This document shows, one piece after another, positions 1-7,654 of a stretch of 35,000 bases of DNA. The first letter of the stretch is position 1, and each line of letters begins with the position of its first letter. Source of the DNA: Bacillus solitudinis (GTDB lineage: Bacteria > Bacillota > Bacilli > Bacillales > Bacillaceae_D); NCBI RefSeq assembly GCF_002797395.1, contig NZ_KZ454943.1, forward strand, positions 2,614,371 through 2,649,370. Direction: 5' to 3'. A program made the translations under genes and the position numbers. The notes beneath the pieces were generated by a model that saw nothing but the letters and a program-made list of their open reading frames with translations, was not told the DNA's origin and ran no database searches.

Positions 1-515
1 GAAGAAAAGGCACTAATTCCGACTTGATGACGCGCTACTTGGAAATTTGCAGGTTTCTCTAAAAATCGAAAAATCATCAAAGAAATAAAAATTGCAGGTA
101 TCTCCATTACAACGACTAGACCACTCATATAGCCTTCAAATGGTGTCTGCATGTTTTCTAGAAAAGCTAGAGCGGCCCCAAACGTTACAATACTAACCGA
201 ACCATAAGTTGCCGCAAGAGCAATTGAATTGTCTAAGTCTAGTTTTAGTACTTTACGAAGGAAAATAAGGACTATGACTGGGATAACAGTTCCGAGAAAT
301 AGTGCTGCAGCTATAGGTTGAACTAGATCACTCAACGGATATTTTGAAAGTTCAATCCCGCCTTTTAAACCAATTGCGATGAGCAGATAAAGACTTAAAG
401 CGTCTCCGATACTTTTCGGTATTTCTAAATCGGAACGAAGAATGGAAGCTAATAAACCAACCGCAAAAAACAAGACTGTTGGGGTTAAAAAGTAAGTTAA
501 AATTAATTCAAACAT
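1..515 (-). CDS. SbtA-family sodium-dependent bicarbonate transporter (3' end outside window)
   Basis: The N-terminal 171 residues are visible; the gene runs off the left edge. It begins MFELILTYFLTPTVLFF and has several hydrophobic segments separated by short charged loops, with the motif IAIGLKGGIEL near residue 50 and a GAALAFLENM / VVMEIPAIF stretch in the second half. This layout matches the SbtA (former DUF897) family, Na+-dependent bicarbonate symporters of the inner membrane first known from cyanobacteria. The ATG follows TAGGAGG at a 10-nt gap. It lies downstream of the DUF2294 gene on the same strand, with a probable terminator between them. Family assignment is from remembered sequence; substrate is inferred from the family. 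Confidence 0.8.
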   Translation of the reverse strand, partial: MFELILTYFLTPTVLFFAVGLLASILRSDLEIPKSIGDALSLYLLIAIGLKGGIELSKYPLSDLVQPIAAALFLGTVIPVIVLIFLRKVLKLDLDNSIALAATYGSVSIVTFGAALAFLENMQTPFEGYMSGLVVVMEIPAIFISLMIFRFLEKPANFQVARHQVGISAFS

Positions 516-568
516 CGTAATAAATCCTCCTAAATTTAATCTCTAACTTATGGTTCAGGCTTTTTTAC

Positions 569-608
569 AAAAAAAAACAGCCTCACGTTTTAACGTTGAA
601 GCTGGTTT
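569..608 (-). terminator. Rho-independent terminator between the DUF2294 gene and sbtA-like gene
   Basis: On the minus strand an imperfect stem (AGCTTCAACGTT / AACGTGAGGCT with a one-base bulge) is followed by a run of nine T. It would end transcripts of the DUF2294 gene, or partly reduce read-through into the transporter gene. Confidence 0.65.
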
Positions 609-646
609 ATTGTCTTCCATCGCTGAAAAACTAATCTACCCAAATA

Positions 647-1015
647 TTAACTAAGAATTTGTTCAAGATTTTCACTTAACGTAAAGACAATTACCCGTTC
701 TCCCGTTTGGGTGCTAATATCTGTATGGAAACTAACTACTTGAATGTCAGTGAGGCTACTTAACAATACTTTTAGTTGCTCACTTCCTGATTCAATTAAT
801 TCAGAACGCATTGTTTTAACAGACGTAATCCCGGCAGAGGTTTTCGAAACCTCTCGTTCTGCTGGAGTAAGAATACCCTTCAATTGGATAATAATGATAT
901 TTCTAAGAATATCTGTTTTCACCTGTAAAGGTCCTCGGCCAAGATACTCCTTTTCCCACTGGGTAAGTGCTTTGCTAATATCAGCCTCAAGCTGACCTTT
1001 CGTTATACGAATCAT
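647..1015 (-). CDS. DUF2294 family protein, likely linked to inorganic carbon transport
   Basis: The 122-residue protein starts MIRITKGQLEADISKALTQW. This start was chosen because AAAGGAG sits 8 nt before its ATG; an upstream in-frame ATG at 1078 would add 21 residues without a good site. The body (GRGPLQVKTDILRNIIIIQL, LTPAEREVS, near-C-terminal VVSFHTDIST) resembles DUF2294, to which B. subtilis YbcI belongs. There, ybcI lies near ybcC/ybcD, homologues of the DabA/DabB inorganic carbon pump. Its position upstream of an SbtA-like transporter fits the same theme. The protein is soluble by sequence, with no signal peptide. Biochemical role is unknown; a regulatory or accessory role in bicarbonate uptake is inference. 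Confidence 0.75.
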   Translation of the reverse strand: MIRITKGQLEADISKALTQWEKEYLGRGPLQVKTDILRNIIIIQLKGILTPAEREVSKTSAGITSVKTMRSELIESGSEQLKVLLSSLTDIQVVSFHTDISTQTGERVIVFTLSENLEQILS

Positions 1016-1035
1016 GTAGGAAGCTCCTTTCACAT

Positions 1036-1072
1036 AAAAAAGGTATACCCCCTTAAAGAAAAGAGATATACC
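1036..1072 (-). promoter_or_regulatory. Attenuator-like hairpin in the leader of the DUF2294 gene
   Basis: Reading the minus strand, GGTATA pairs with TATACC across an 18-nt loop and is followed at once by TTTTTT, just before the ribosome-binding site at about 1025-1029. The form is that of a short leader terminator. The stem is only 6-7 bp, so this is tentative. Confidence 0.35.
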
Positions 1073-1371
1073 GCTCATTTTACATCCTTTCTCCCTTGAA
1101 GAACAGTCACCTTCATTTTACACCTGCAAGAACAAATCTTTCAGTTGCACAATGCTTATAACTTTGAAAAAGAGAGAAGTACATAATAATTTTCGGAAAC
1201 ATCATGGTTCATATAATAATACGCTAGCCAAAGGATGTATGTCAATCATATTTAGTAAAAGAAAGATATATTAAAAAATATGAAAAAATGTCGGAAATTG
1301 CGTTAAAGTTATTATAAAATAGGGTATATGTTTAATTAAAAACTTCTTGAATTAGGAGGAATAAGTCTAGT
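1073..1371. other. Intergenic region between divergent genes
   Basis: Together with 1016-1072 this 356-nt gap separates the minus-strand DUF2294 gene from the plus-strand EAL gene, so it should hold both promoters. TATAAA at 1311-1318 could be the -10 of the plus gene but no convincing -35 is visible. No small gene, repeat or RNA was recognised. Confidence 0.5.
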
Positions 1372-3285
1372 ATGAATACAGAGAGAAAGAATCAAATTCC
1401 TTTGTATCAATGGTTACTAGCCATTGGAACGATTATTGCACTCCATCTCGCTTATCATTATATTTCCCCTCTGTATTCTTTCAATTATTTTTTGATTGGG
1501 ATCACACTAGATATTGTATTTGTCGTATTAGTTATAACTATGTGTTTCGTTATTTACAATCGACAGAAAGAAAAAGATGAAACAAAGAAGCAATTAGAAA
1601 GTATTTATGAAAATGTAGATGTCATATTATGGATAAAGGATATTAAAACAAATAAAACCTTAAATATTTCTAACCAAGTGTTTAATATGTATGGATATAC
1701 TATAGAGGAGATAAAGGAAAATCCCGAATTATGGTATAAGGCGATACATCCAGATGATTTAAAAAAACTAGAAATAGAGGGCTGGCAACTGTGGTCTAAA
1801 GACCAACTTCATTCAACGGTAACCTATCGAATTATCCATAGGAATGGGGAGACACGCTGGATACGGGACCATGTTTACCCCATTTTCTCAGCAGGTGAAC
1901 TTGTTCAATTAGGAGGAATTATTACAGATATAACGAAGGAAGAACAGGCTGTTAAAGAAATGCGTTTTTTAGCTTACCATGACCCTGTCACAAAACTTCC
2001 GAATTATGAATCGTTTAAAGAAGAGGTTACCTCTAAATTGAATAAGAGAAAAGCTGAAAATACATTCTGGCTAATTGAAATTAAAATAAGGCGGGTAAAA
2101 TTCATTCGTGAATATGTTAGTCAACGAATTGCAGATGAGGTTGTTTTCGTATTAGCTGATAGGCTTACGTCTATTTTATCACCCTTAATACTTGTTTCTC
2201 GTATCACTGACAGTCGCTTTGCATTGATGATACCAGATGAAACAAAGTGTGAAATTGTTAAGATTCTTAAGAAAGTAGTAACAACACTTGAAAAGCCTTT
2301 GTTTATTGAACAATATAATTTCAATATGGATGTGAATATAGGAATAGTTGAGTGTCCTAGAAGTGGAACCGATTTAGATGAATTGGAAAGAAATGTTCAT
2401 TATGCGCTGAATTATGCAATGAAAAGGCAGCAACGATTTTCATTTTTTGAAAAAACGATGGAGTTACCATCGACTGAGCCATTCTTAATTGAGGATTTGC
2501 GTAAGGCTATTGAACGTAATGAATTAATGTTATATTATCAACCTAAAATAGATATTCAATCAGCGAAGTTTTTCGGGGTTGAAGCCTTATTAAGGTGGAA
2601 GCAAGAAGCGGGGACTTTCATATCTCCAGTTGATTTTATCCCTATAGCAGAGGATACAGGTCTCATTTTACCAATAGGAGATTGGGTGTTAAATGAAGCA
2701 TGTAGACAAATGAGAGAATGGATTGACTGCAAGGTTCCTATAAATGGCGTGTCAATTAATTTGTCTGTCAATCAGTTATTTCAGCATAACTTTATTGGAC
2801 AGGTGAAAGATATCTTAGAAACATATCAACTAGAATCAAGATTTATAGAATTTGAGATTACAGAGAGTATGGCAATGGATGAAGCTAGGATTAAGGATGT
2901 ATTAATGGAACTAAAAGCTCTTGGAATTAGACTTAGCATGGATGACTTTGGTACGGGATATAATTCGTTTGAACAACTTCTACAAATGCCACTTGATATT
3001 CTAAAAATTGACCGATCGCTAGTAAACAAAATTGAGTTAGATTATCGTGCTGAAAAAATAATTTCAACATTACTTTCTATGGCAGAGAATTTAGCAATGG
3101 ATGTGATTGTGGAAGGAGTAGAGACGGAAGAGCAATTACGTCTATTATATAAAAAGGGCTTCAAAGTTATTCAAGGATTTTACTTAAGTGAACCACTTCC
3201 AGCAGACAAAGTTATGATTAGACAAGAAGAAATTCGCGGAAAAATACTAAAGCTACGTAATAAGATTAAAACTGTGGATTTATGA
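1372..3285 (+). CDS. Membrane PAS-GGDEF(degenerate)-EAL protein, predicted c-di-GMP phosphodiesterase
   Basis: The 637-residue protein has two N-terminal membrane helices (about 12-30 and 40-62), a PAS domain (about 75-195, ending in RDHVYPIFS...GGIITDIT), a GGDEF-like domain (about 198-360) and a C-terminal EAL domain (about 375-620). In the GGDEF domain the active loop reads SRITDSRFAL, so cyclase activity is not expected. The EAL domain looks complete: EALLRW, NLSVNQL, EITES, DDFGTGYNSF, LKIDRSLV, EGVET and QGFYLSEP are all present. The predicted reaction is cleavage of cyclic di-GMP, possibly tuned by the PAS and degenerate GGDEF domains. AGGAGG lies 12 nt before the ATG, a rather long gap. 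The next gene is 37 nt downstream and may be cotranscribed. Confidence 0.93.
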   Translation: MNTERKNQIPLYQWLLAIGTIIALHLAYHYISPLYSFNYFLIGITLDIVFVVLVITMCFVIYNRQKEKDETKKQLESIYENVDVILWIKDIKTNKTLNISNQVFNMYGYTIEEIKENPELWYKAIHPDDLKKLEIEGWQLWSKDQLHSTVTYRIIHRNGETRWIRDHVYPIFSAGELVQLGGIITDITKEEQAVKEMRFLAYHDPVTKLPNYESFKEEVTSKLNKRKAENTFWLIEIKIRRVKFIREYVSQRIADEVVFVLADRLTSILSPLILVSRITDSRFALMIPDETKCEIVKILKKVVTTLEKPLFIEQYNFNMDVNIGIVECPRSGTDLDELERNVHYALNYAMKRQQRFSFFEKTMELPSTEPFLIEDLRKAIERNELMLYYQPKIDIQSAKFFGVEALLRWKQEAGTFISPVDFIPIAEDTGLILPIGDWVLNEACRQMREWIDCKVPINGVSINLSVNQLFQHNFIGQVKDILETYQLESRFIEFEITESMAMDEARIKDVLMELKALGIRLSMDDFGTGYNSFEQLLQMPLDILKIDRSLVNKIELDYRAEKIISTLLSMAENLAMDVIVEGVETEEQLRLLYKKGFKVIQGFYLSEPLPADKVMIRQEEIRGKILKLRNKIKTVDL

Positions 3286-3322
3286 GAGACTTGTAATTGA
3301 AAATGAAAAGGGGGAAGAAGAT

Positions 3323-3619
3323 ATGAACCTCTATAAGGCACACTTTGTTCATCCTTATACACAAGTTCCACTTATAATATATTTTAACGAACGTGATGGA
3401 GTGGTTACCTTTGAAAAAGATGAAGAGATACTAAATATTATATTAAAATTAAAACAAGATTTAGCAACAAATGAAGAGTTCCAACATAATTTAAGCCAAA
3501 CGAGTAACATGTGTAAAACGCAGTATCCTCTTGAGAGTTTTAAAGATGTGTACGAGTTTCTTGATAAGCTTGGAATTGAAGGTGAAGAATTGCTTTTTAA
3601 ACAGGTATATGTTCATTAA
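3323..3619 (+). CDS. Small hypothetical protein
   Basis: 98 residues starting MNLYKAHFVHPYTQVPLIIYF, behind AAAGGGGG with a short gap. It is acidic, with alternating beta-like and helical stretches and two cysteine/methionine-containing regions but no clear metal motif. No signal peptide or membrane helix is seen. I do not recognise the family. It follows the EAL gene by 37 nt on the same strand and is closed by a strong terminator, so the two probably form one transcript; a link to c-di-GMP is only inferred from that. Confidence 0.7.
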   Translation: MNLYKAHFVHPYTQVPLIIYFNERDGVVTFEKDEEILNIILKLKQDLATNEEFQHNLSQTSNMCKTQYPLESFKDVYEFLDKLGIEGEELLFKQVYVH

Positions 3620-3663
3620 AAAAAAAGACTCTTCCTTTAGTTAAAGGAAAAGTCTTCTTCTTT
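3617..3663. terminator. Bidirectional terminator
   Basis: AAGACTcTTCCTTT pairs with AAAGGAAaAGTCTT around an AGTT loop, with an A-run before and a T-rich tract after. It serves the plus-strand small gene and the minus-strand ectC. Confidence 0.85.
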
Positions 3664-3679
3664 AGTCAATCCTTGTTTA

Positions 3680-4072
3680 TTAATCTTTATCTACAGGATA
3701 AACTCCGTTTTCATCATGGACTTCATTTCCAGTAATTGGCGGATTGAAGACACAAACCATTCTCATATCCGTATCAGGATGCGCACGAAGTAGATGCTCG
3801 TCATGCTCGTCCAATGCATAAATCATATCTTTTTCGATTGGCCATACTTTATTATCTCTTAACGTAACTACCTCACCTTTACCTTCGATACAATAAACAG
3901 CTTCAAGGTGATTCTGATACCAAATATGAGTTTCAGTTCCGGCTTTAATAATTGTGTCATGAACCGAGTAACCCATACCATCTTTCTTTAACAAGAGTCT
4001 ACGGCTAACCCAGTTTCCTCCATCTACTTCTTGTTTGGAACCAATAATGTCTTTTAAAGAAATAACTTTCAC
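3680..4072 (-). CDS. ectC: L-ectoine synthase
   Basis: The 130-residue cupin catalyses ring closure of N-gamma-acetyl-diaminobutyrate to ectoine, the last step of the pathway, in the cytosol. It starts [11 protein letters not shown] and contains the family segment [21 protein letters not shown]. Residues E57, Y85 and H93 fall exactly at the positions reported as iron ligands in EctC of Paenibacillus lautus. The start codon is GTG, with GGAGGT about 7 nt upstream; no ATG is suitably placed. It is the third gene of ectABC; the ectB-ectC gap of 105 nt contains a strong hairpin. Length is normal for the family. Confidence 0.97.
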   Translation of the reverse strand: MKVISLKDIIGSKQEVDGGNWVSRRLLLKKDGMGYSVHDTIIKAGTETHIWYQNHLEAVYCIEGKGEVVTLRDNKVWPIEKDMIYALDEHDEHLLRAHPDTDMRMVCVFNPPITGNEVHDENGVYPVDKD

Positions 4073-4130
4073 CTAAATGACCTCCAGTAATAATTAATCT
4101 TATAACGTCTCTTTTAAAAAAGGAAATAGT

Positions 4131-4165
4131 GAGGGTGTCTAAGTAAGCGTCACTTAGACACCCTC
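4131..4165. repeat. Perfect 14-bp inverted repeat between ectB and ectC
   Basis: GAGGGTGTCTAAGT and its exact complement flank a 7-nt loop. On the minus strand a TTTTTT tract follows about 10 nt later, so it may be a weak or partial terminator, or a stabiliser of the ectAB transcript. Related GAGGGTGTC hairpins occur at 10444-10481 and 22796-22822. Confidence 0.8.
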
Positions 4166-4177
4166 TAGTATTATTCT

Positions 4178-5464
4178 TTACGATGTAACAGGTTCTTTTG
4201 AACCAATAACTACTGCTTTTACGCTTTCTTCTAATATCGCTAGACCTCTATCTAAACCTTCGTCGTCAATTGTTAACGGAGGGAAGAGTTTAAATACTTC
4301 ATCATTAGGACCAGATGTCTCGATAATTAGACCACGTTTGAATGCTTCGCTAGCTACTTTAGGAGAGAGTCCCTCAACTTCAGACATGATCCCAACCATA
4401 TAACCTCGTCCGCGTGCCTCACCTTGTATTTCAGGGTAGTCAGCAACAATTTTTTCTAAGAAATTAAAGATTTTTTTAGATCCTTTTTCAATGTTATTTT
4501 CGAACTCAGAGTCCTTCCAATAAGAAAGCGATGCAGTTGCTGTGATAAATGCGTGGTTATTTCCACGGAATGTCCCGTTATGTTCACCCGGCTCCCAAAT
4601 ATCTAACTCAGGGCGGATAAGGGTAATAGCTAAAGGCAGACCAAAGCCACCAATAGATTTAGACATACACACAATATCTGGCTTAATTCCTGCTTTTTCA
4701 AAGCTGAAGAATGTTCCTGTTCGGCCAACCCCTGCTTGAACATCATCAACAATTAGAAGAATACCCCAACGTTTACAAATCTCTTCGATTCGTTGTAGCC
4801 ACTCGAAACTTGCAGCATTTATACCACCTTCACCTTGGACTGTCTCGAGAATCATTGCAGCAGGAATGGCTACGCCACTTCCCTTATCATCAAGGAATCG
4901 CTCGAGATACTCCAGAGTGTCGAGTCCGTCATTGACAAAGCTGTCATAAGGCATTGTTACAACGTTGTGTAAAGGAATCCCAGCACCCTTTCTTTTAAAT
5001 GAATTACCAGTAACTGAAAGAGACCCGATTGTCATACCATGGAAACCATTTGTAAAACTAATAATGTCAGTTCTACCAGTTACTTTTCTCGCAAGTTTAA
5101 GTGCACTTTCAACTGTATTCGTACCAGTCGGTCCAGGGAACATAACTTTATAATCAAGATTACGTGGCTTTAAAATAACGTCATTAAATGTTGTTAAAAA
5201 TTCAGCCTTAGCAGTTGTACCCATGTCTAAAGAGTGTGTAATTCCGTCATTCATGATGTATTCTACTAATTTTTCTTTCATTTTAGGGTCGTTATGACCA
5301 TAGTTTAGTGCACCAGCACCGGAAAAGAAATCTACGTATTCCTTACCGTCTTCATCCCACATTTTATACCCTTTTGCCTTTGTGAAAACAGTTGGAAAGC
5401 TTCGGATGTAACTACGTACTTCTGATTCTAATTGCTCAAAAATATTAATGTTTGTTTTAGTCAT
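4178..5464 (-). CDS. ectB: L-2,4-diaminobutyrate--2-oxoglutarate transaminase
   Basis: The 428-residue class-III aminotransferase converts L-aspartate semialdehyde to L-2,4-diaminobutyrate with glutamate as donor and PLP as cofactor, the first dedicated step to ectoine. Visible features are the N-terminal [13 protein letters not shown], the cofactor region [16 protein letters not shown] and FTNGFHGMT, the acidic pair in [13 protein letters not shown] (about 240-241) and the Schiff-base lysine in [10 protein letters not shown] (K269). Length is typical for EctB. AGGAGGAG lies 9 nt before the ATG. It is the middle gene of ectABC; the 83-nt gap after ectA holds a short palindrome, ATACTATACATAGTAT. 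Confidence 0.97.
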   Translation of the reverse strand: MTKTNINIFEQLESEVRSYIRSFPTVFTKAKGYKMWDEDGKEYVDFFSGAGALNYGHNDPKMKEKLVEYIMNDGITHSLDMGTTAKAEFLTTFNDVILKPRNLDYKVMFPGPTGTNTVESALKLARKVTGRTDIISFTNGFHGMTIGSLSVTGNSFKRKGAGIPLHNVVTMPYDSFVNDGLDTLEYLERFLDDKGSGVAIPAAMILETVQGEGGINAASFEWLQRIEEICKRWGILLIVDDVQAGVGRTGTFFSFEKAGIKPDIVCMSKSIGGFGLPLAITLIRPELDIWEPGEHNGTFRGNNHAFITATASLSYWKDSEFENNIEKGSKKIFNFLEKIVADYPEIQGEARGRGYMVGIMSEVEGLSPKVASEAFKRGLIIETSGPNDEVFKLFPPLTIDDEGLDRGLAILEESVKAVVIGSKEPVTS

Positions 5465-5547
5465 TTTAATAAACTCCTCCTAAGATACTATACATAGTAT
5501 AGGTATGAATTATAGCTTTCAACAGGTAAATCTGAATACATTCGTTA

Positions 5548-6072
5548 CTATTTTAAAGGTCCTACTCTAAATGTTAATTCCTCTTCATGGTTGTCACCTG
5601 GGAATAATTCTTCACTAAAGCATTCCTTTACTTCACAGTTTGTATCCTGATCTCGTGCAAGTCGGCGAAATAGAGATTGTGATGCTTGGTTTGAAGGTGT
5701 AATTGTTGCTTCAACATACCGAACATCTTTACAACCTTCACGCATGATTAACTCCTTCAATATTTTAGAAGCTAACCCTTTTCCACGTTGAGAAGAATCA
5801 ACCCCAATTTGCCAAACAAACACGACATCCTGCTGCTCTGGAGGGATAAATGCAGTGACAAAGCCTACAAGCTTTTCACCTTCTTTTGCAACAACACAGG
5901 TTTCAGAGAAAAATTCACACATCATAATATACTTATACGCAGAGTTCTGGTCGAGAGTAGAATTATTGACCAGTTCCCACATTGCGGCACCATCCACTAC
6001 AGTTGGTTTTTCAAAGCGTAACGTTTCTGTAGTATTTTTTAGTGCGACAGCTGTTTGACTATTAATATTCAT
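5548..6072 (-). CDS. ectA: L-2,4-diaminobutyrate N-acetyltransferase
   Basis: The 174-residue GNAT enzyme acetylates the gamma-amino group of diaminobutyrate using acetyl-CoA. It carries FEKPTVVDGAAMWELV, a central VVFVWQIGVDSSQRGKGLASKIL stretch with the acetyl-CoA loop QRGKGLA, and the downstream VEATITPSNQASQSLF. The ATG at 6072 was chosen because AAGGAGG lies just upstream; an in-frame TTG at 6093 lies on the 5' side of that ribosome site and is unlikely. First gene of ectABC, so transcription is expected to start in the 230-nt gap upstream. Ectoine genes in bacilli are commonly induced by salt; here that is inference. Confidence 0.96.
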   Translation of the reverse strand: MNINSQTAVALKNTTETLRFEKPTVVDGAAMWELVNNSTLDQNSAYKYIMMCEFFSETCVVAKEGEKLVGFVTAFIPPEQQDVVFVWQIGVDSSQRGKGLASKILKELIMREGCKDVRYVEATITPSNQASQSLFRRLARDQDTNCEVKECFSEELFPGDNHEEELTFRVGPLK

Positions 6073-6127
6073 TGCCCCCTTTTCCTCCTTCAAGTCTTAC
6101 AAAATATATTTCAGTTCCGAAAGAAGG

Positions 6128-6177
6128 TTAGTATATATAACTAAGGTATTTCTTTCCCCTTTTTCAAACTTCGAAAC
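6128..6177 (-). promoter_or_regulatory. Candidate ectABC control region
   Basis: On the minus strand, GTTTCG (6172-6177) and GGGGAA (6154-6159) are 12 nt apart, a loose match to the SigB general-stress promoter (GTTTAA / GGGTAT). Closer to ectA is a palindrome, TTAGT-N7-ACTAA (6128-6144), which contains TATA-like sequence and might be an operator or a SigA -10 region. Both readings are weak. Confidence 0.3.
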
Positions 6178-6303
6178 CTTTAATTTTTAATTTTTTTAAA
6201 GTGTACTTTGTAAGCACCGCTTATAAATATCATAAGGGGATGGAAGATTGAAGGCAAACAAGGTTATCAATGATTAGAAGGCTTAATTGGGGTTAAGAAG
6301 GAT

Positions 6304-6528
6304 TCATCCTGATCTAGAAGCTATGATTGTTGTAAATGCTAGCAGATCGTAATGTATTCTAACATTTTGAGAATTTATGAAAAAAAAGCAAGAATTTAAA
6401 TATGTGTTAAAGCGAGTCTCATCAAGTCTTTGGACAGTTTTTATAAAAACAACAAGAAAGATAAAATAACACGCACAAGTTTTAAAAATAAACTCGTACA
6501 TGTCATTTTTCGCTATGCTTTTACACAT
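6304..6528 (-). CDS. Possible small membrane peptide
   Basis: 74 codons start MCKSIAKNDMYEF, with AAGGAAGGATA directly before the ATG and only 13 nt after the yfhE stop codon. Residues about 12-32 are hydrophobic (TCACYFIFLVVFI). No family is recognised, and the C-terminal half is low-quality sequence rich in F, N and S. The ribosome site and spacing argue for translation; the composition argues against. It could be a chance frame in the region downstream of yfhE. Confidence 0.3.
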   Translation of the reverse strand: MCKSIAKNDMYEFIFKTCACYFIFLVVFIKTVQRLDETRFNTYLNSCFFFINSQNVRIHYDLLAFTTIIASRSG

Positions 6529-6541
6529 TATCCTTCCTTTT

Positions 6542-6664
6542 TTATGATTTCTTGCTCATTTTAGCAGCTCTATCTGCCGCTTTAAATTCTCTTTGATAAT
6601 TAACCTCTTGTGCTTTACTGAGTGTACTGTGTTCTTCTTGAACACGACGCTTTTTACTTTCCAT
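6542..6664 (-). CDS. yfhE: YfhE family small protein
   Basis: A 40-codon gene reads MESKKRRVQEEHSTLSKAQE and continues VNYQREFKAADRAAKMSKKS. The core AQEVNYQREFK-AADRA is the YfhE family signature known from Bacillus. The protein is very basic, with no membrane segment. GAGG lies 8 nt before the ATG. In B. subtilis yfhE sits next to yfhF and recX, as here. Function is unknown. Confidence 0.85.
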   Translation of the reverse strand: MESKKRRVQEEHSTLSKAQEVNYQREFKAADRAAKMSKKS

Positions 6665-6754
6665 CGTAATCGCCTCACTTTCTCTTTTGGTATTTATAAG
6701 TTTGGACAAAAACAAGAAAAATATTCCTACTTAAATAATTAACCCGTCAGCAAT

Positions 6755-6794
6755 AAAAAAAGAGCTGTGGATATAATCCACGAACTCTTTTTTG
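6755..6794. terminator. Terminator after the GNAT gene
   Basis: AAAAAAGAG...TGTGGAT pairs with ATCCAC...CTCTTTTTT around a short loop. It is symmetrical, with A-run and T-run, and lies just after the minus-strand GNAT gene. Confidence 0.85.
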
Positions 6795-6796
6795 AC

Positions 6797-7354
6797 TTAT
6801 GCTTCTTTTGCTTCAAGTTCAGTTTCTTGTAAAGTTCTCATTTTGTGCAAATGATATTGATCTTTCTCTATTTGGAATAAATTGTAAATGTTGTCTGATA
6901 TATTAATTTGGTTATAAATATCACGGCGAATGTCATTGGCGATTGAACAATAAGGTAATTTAGATGCTGCCATGAAAGAACGAACATTTTCTTGACGGAT
7001 TCTCATAAACACTGTTTGAATTTCACATGAAAAAAACACTTCATCAAAAAATGCATCCTTTGCTACCTTGTTATAGCCCTTTCCAAAGTAGGGCTTACCA
7101 ATCCAGGTTCCAAGAAAACCACTTTTTTCTGAAACATCGAACAGGTTAATGGTGCCGATTGGAGATCCCCATTCGTCAACAATTGTACGTGAAATAAGCT
7201 CGCCACGTTCCTCTGCTTCGATCGTTTGTTTTGTTAAAAAGACAAATTCATCATATGAGGATGCTTTCTGTCTAACATAGGGAAACACAGCGGGATCCAC
7301 TAACAAATCATATAGAGCATGACAATCTGAGACGTCTCGTTTCTTTAAAATCAC
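6797..7354 (-). CDS. GNAT family N-acetyltransferase (RimJ-like)
   Basis: 185 residues starting MILKKRDVSDCHALYDLLVD from a GTG, with AAGGAGGG 6 nt upstream. The middle has GSPIGTINLFDV, FLGTWIGKPYFGKGYNKVAKDAFFDE (the GKGYN loop takes the place of the acetyl-CoA-binding Q/RxxGxG/A) and the late segment TVFMRIRQENVRSFMAASKL. This layout is that of acetyltransferases of the RimJ/RimL or YjcK type; the substrate cannot be told from sequence. The C-terminus is extended and acidic. Its leader is unusually structured (see 7355-7490). It lies downstream of yfhF on the same strand but 300 nt apart, so it probably has its own promoter. Confidence 0.85.
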   Translation of the reverse strand: MILKKRDVSDCHALYDLLVDPAVFPYVRQKASSYDEFVFLTKQTIEAEERGELISRTIVDEWGSPIGTINLFDVSEKSGFLGTWIGKPYFGKGYNKVAKDAFFDEVFFSCEIQTVFMRIRQENVRSFMAASKLPYCSIANDIRRDIYNQINISDNIYNLFQIEKDQYHLHKMRTLQETELEAKEA

Positions 7355-7490
7355 GTTAAGCCCTCCTTTTTAGAGGGCAGAATAGTAGGTCCACCCTCGA
7401 ATTTAATAATTATTAATATCAAATTCGGGGTGGGAATCGAACCCACTAGAACCAGCTATGCTGGTGACGCACCAATTGTCTTCCCAATGC
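7355..7490 (-). promoter_or_regulatory. Structured leader with tRNA T-arm-like hairpin and RBS-sequestering helix
   Basis: Minus strand, 5' to 3': hairpin ACCAG-N5-CTGGT (about 7451-7465); a canonical T-arm, GTGGG TTCGATT CCCAC (7430-7446); a long hairpin pairing 7391-7404 with 7421-7434; then GCCCTC / GAGGGC (7373-7378 with 7360-7365), which encloses the ribosome site of the GNAT gene. GAGGG at 7394-7398 can pair with the same GCCCTC, so sequestered and free states are mutually exclusive. No complete tRNA cloverleaf can be built: a matching 7-bp acceptor stem and anticodon arm are missing. The rest of the gap (7491-7654) is AT-rich and should contain the promoter. Confidence 0.45.
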
Positions 7491-7654
7491 TTATATAATT
7501 GAATATACTGCTATATTACTCCATAATAGAGGATAATGTGCATTAAAAAACTGTTACATTATAAAATACGCTCATATGCTCATTAATCCTTCTATATAAT
7601 AAATGTTTATTGTGTAAAAAGATACCCTTTTTTATTAAAAATTTATGAAGAAAT

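Noticed and set aside
7430..7500. Complete tRNA gene on the minus strand
   Set aside because: The T-arm is canonical, but the 36 nt upstream do not allow D and anticodon arms of normal size and only about five acceptor pairs form.
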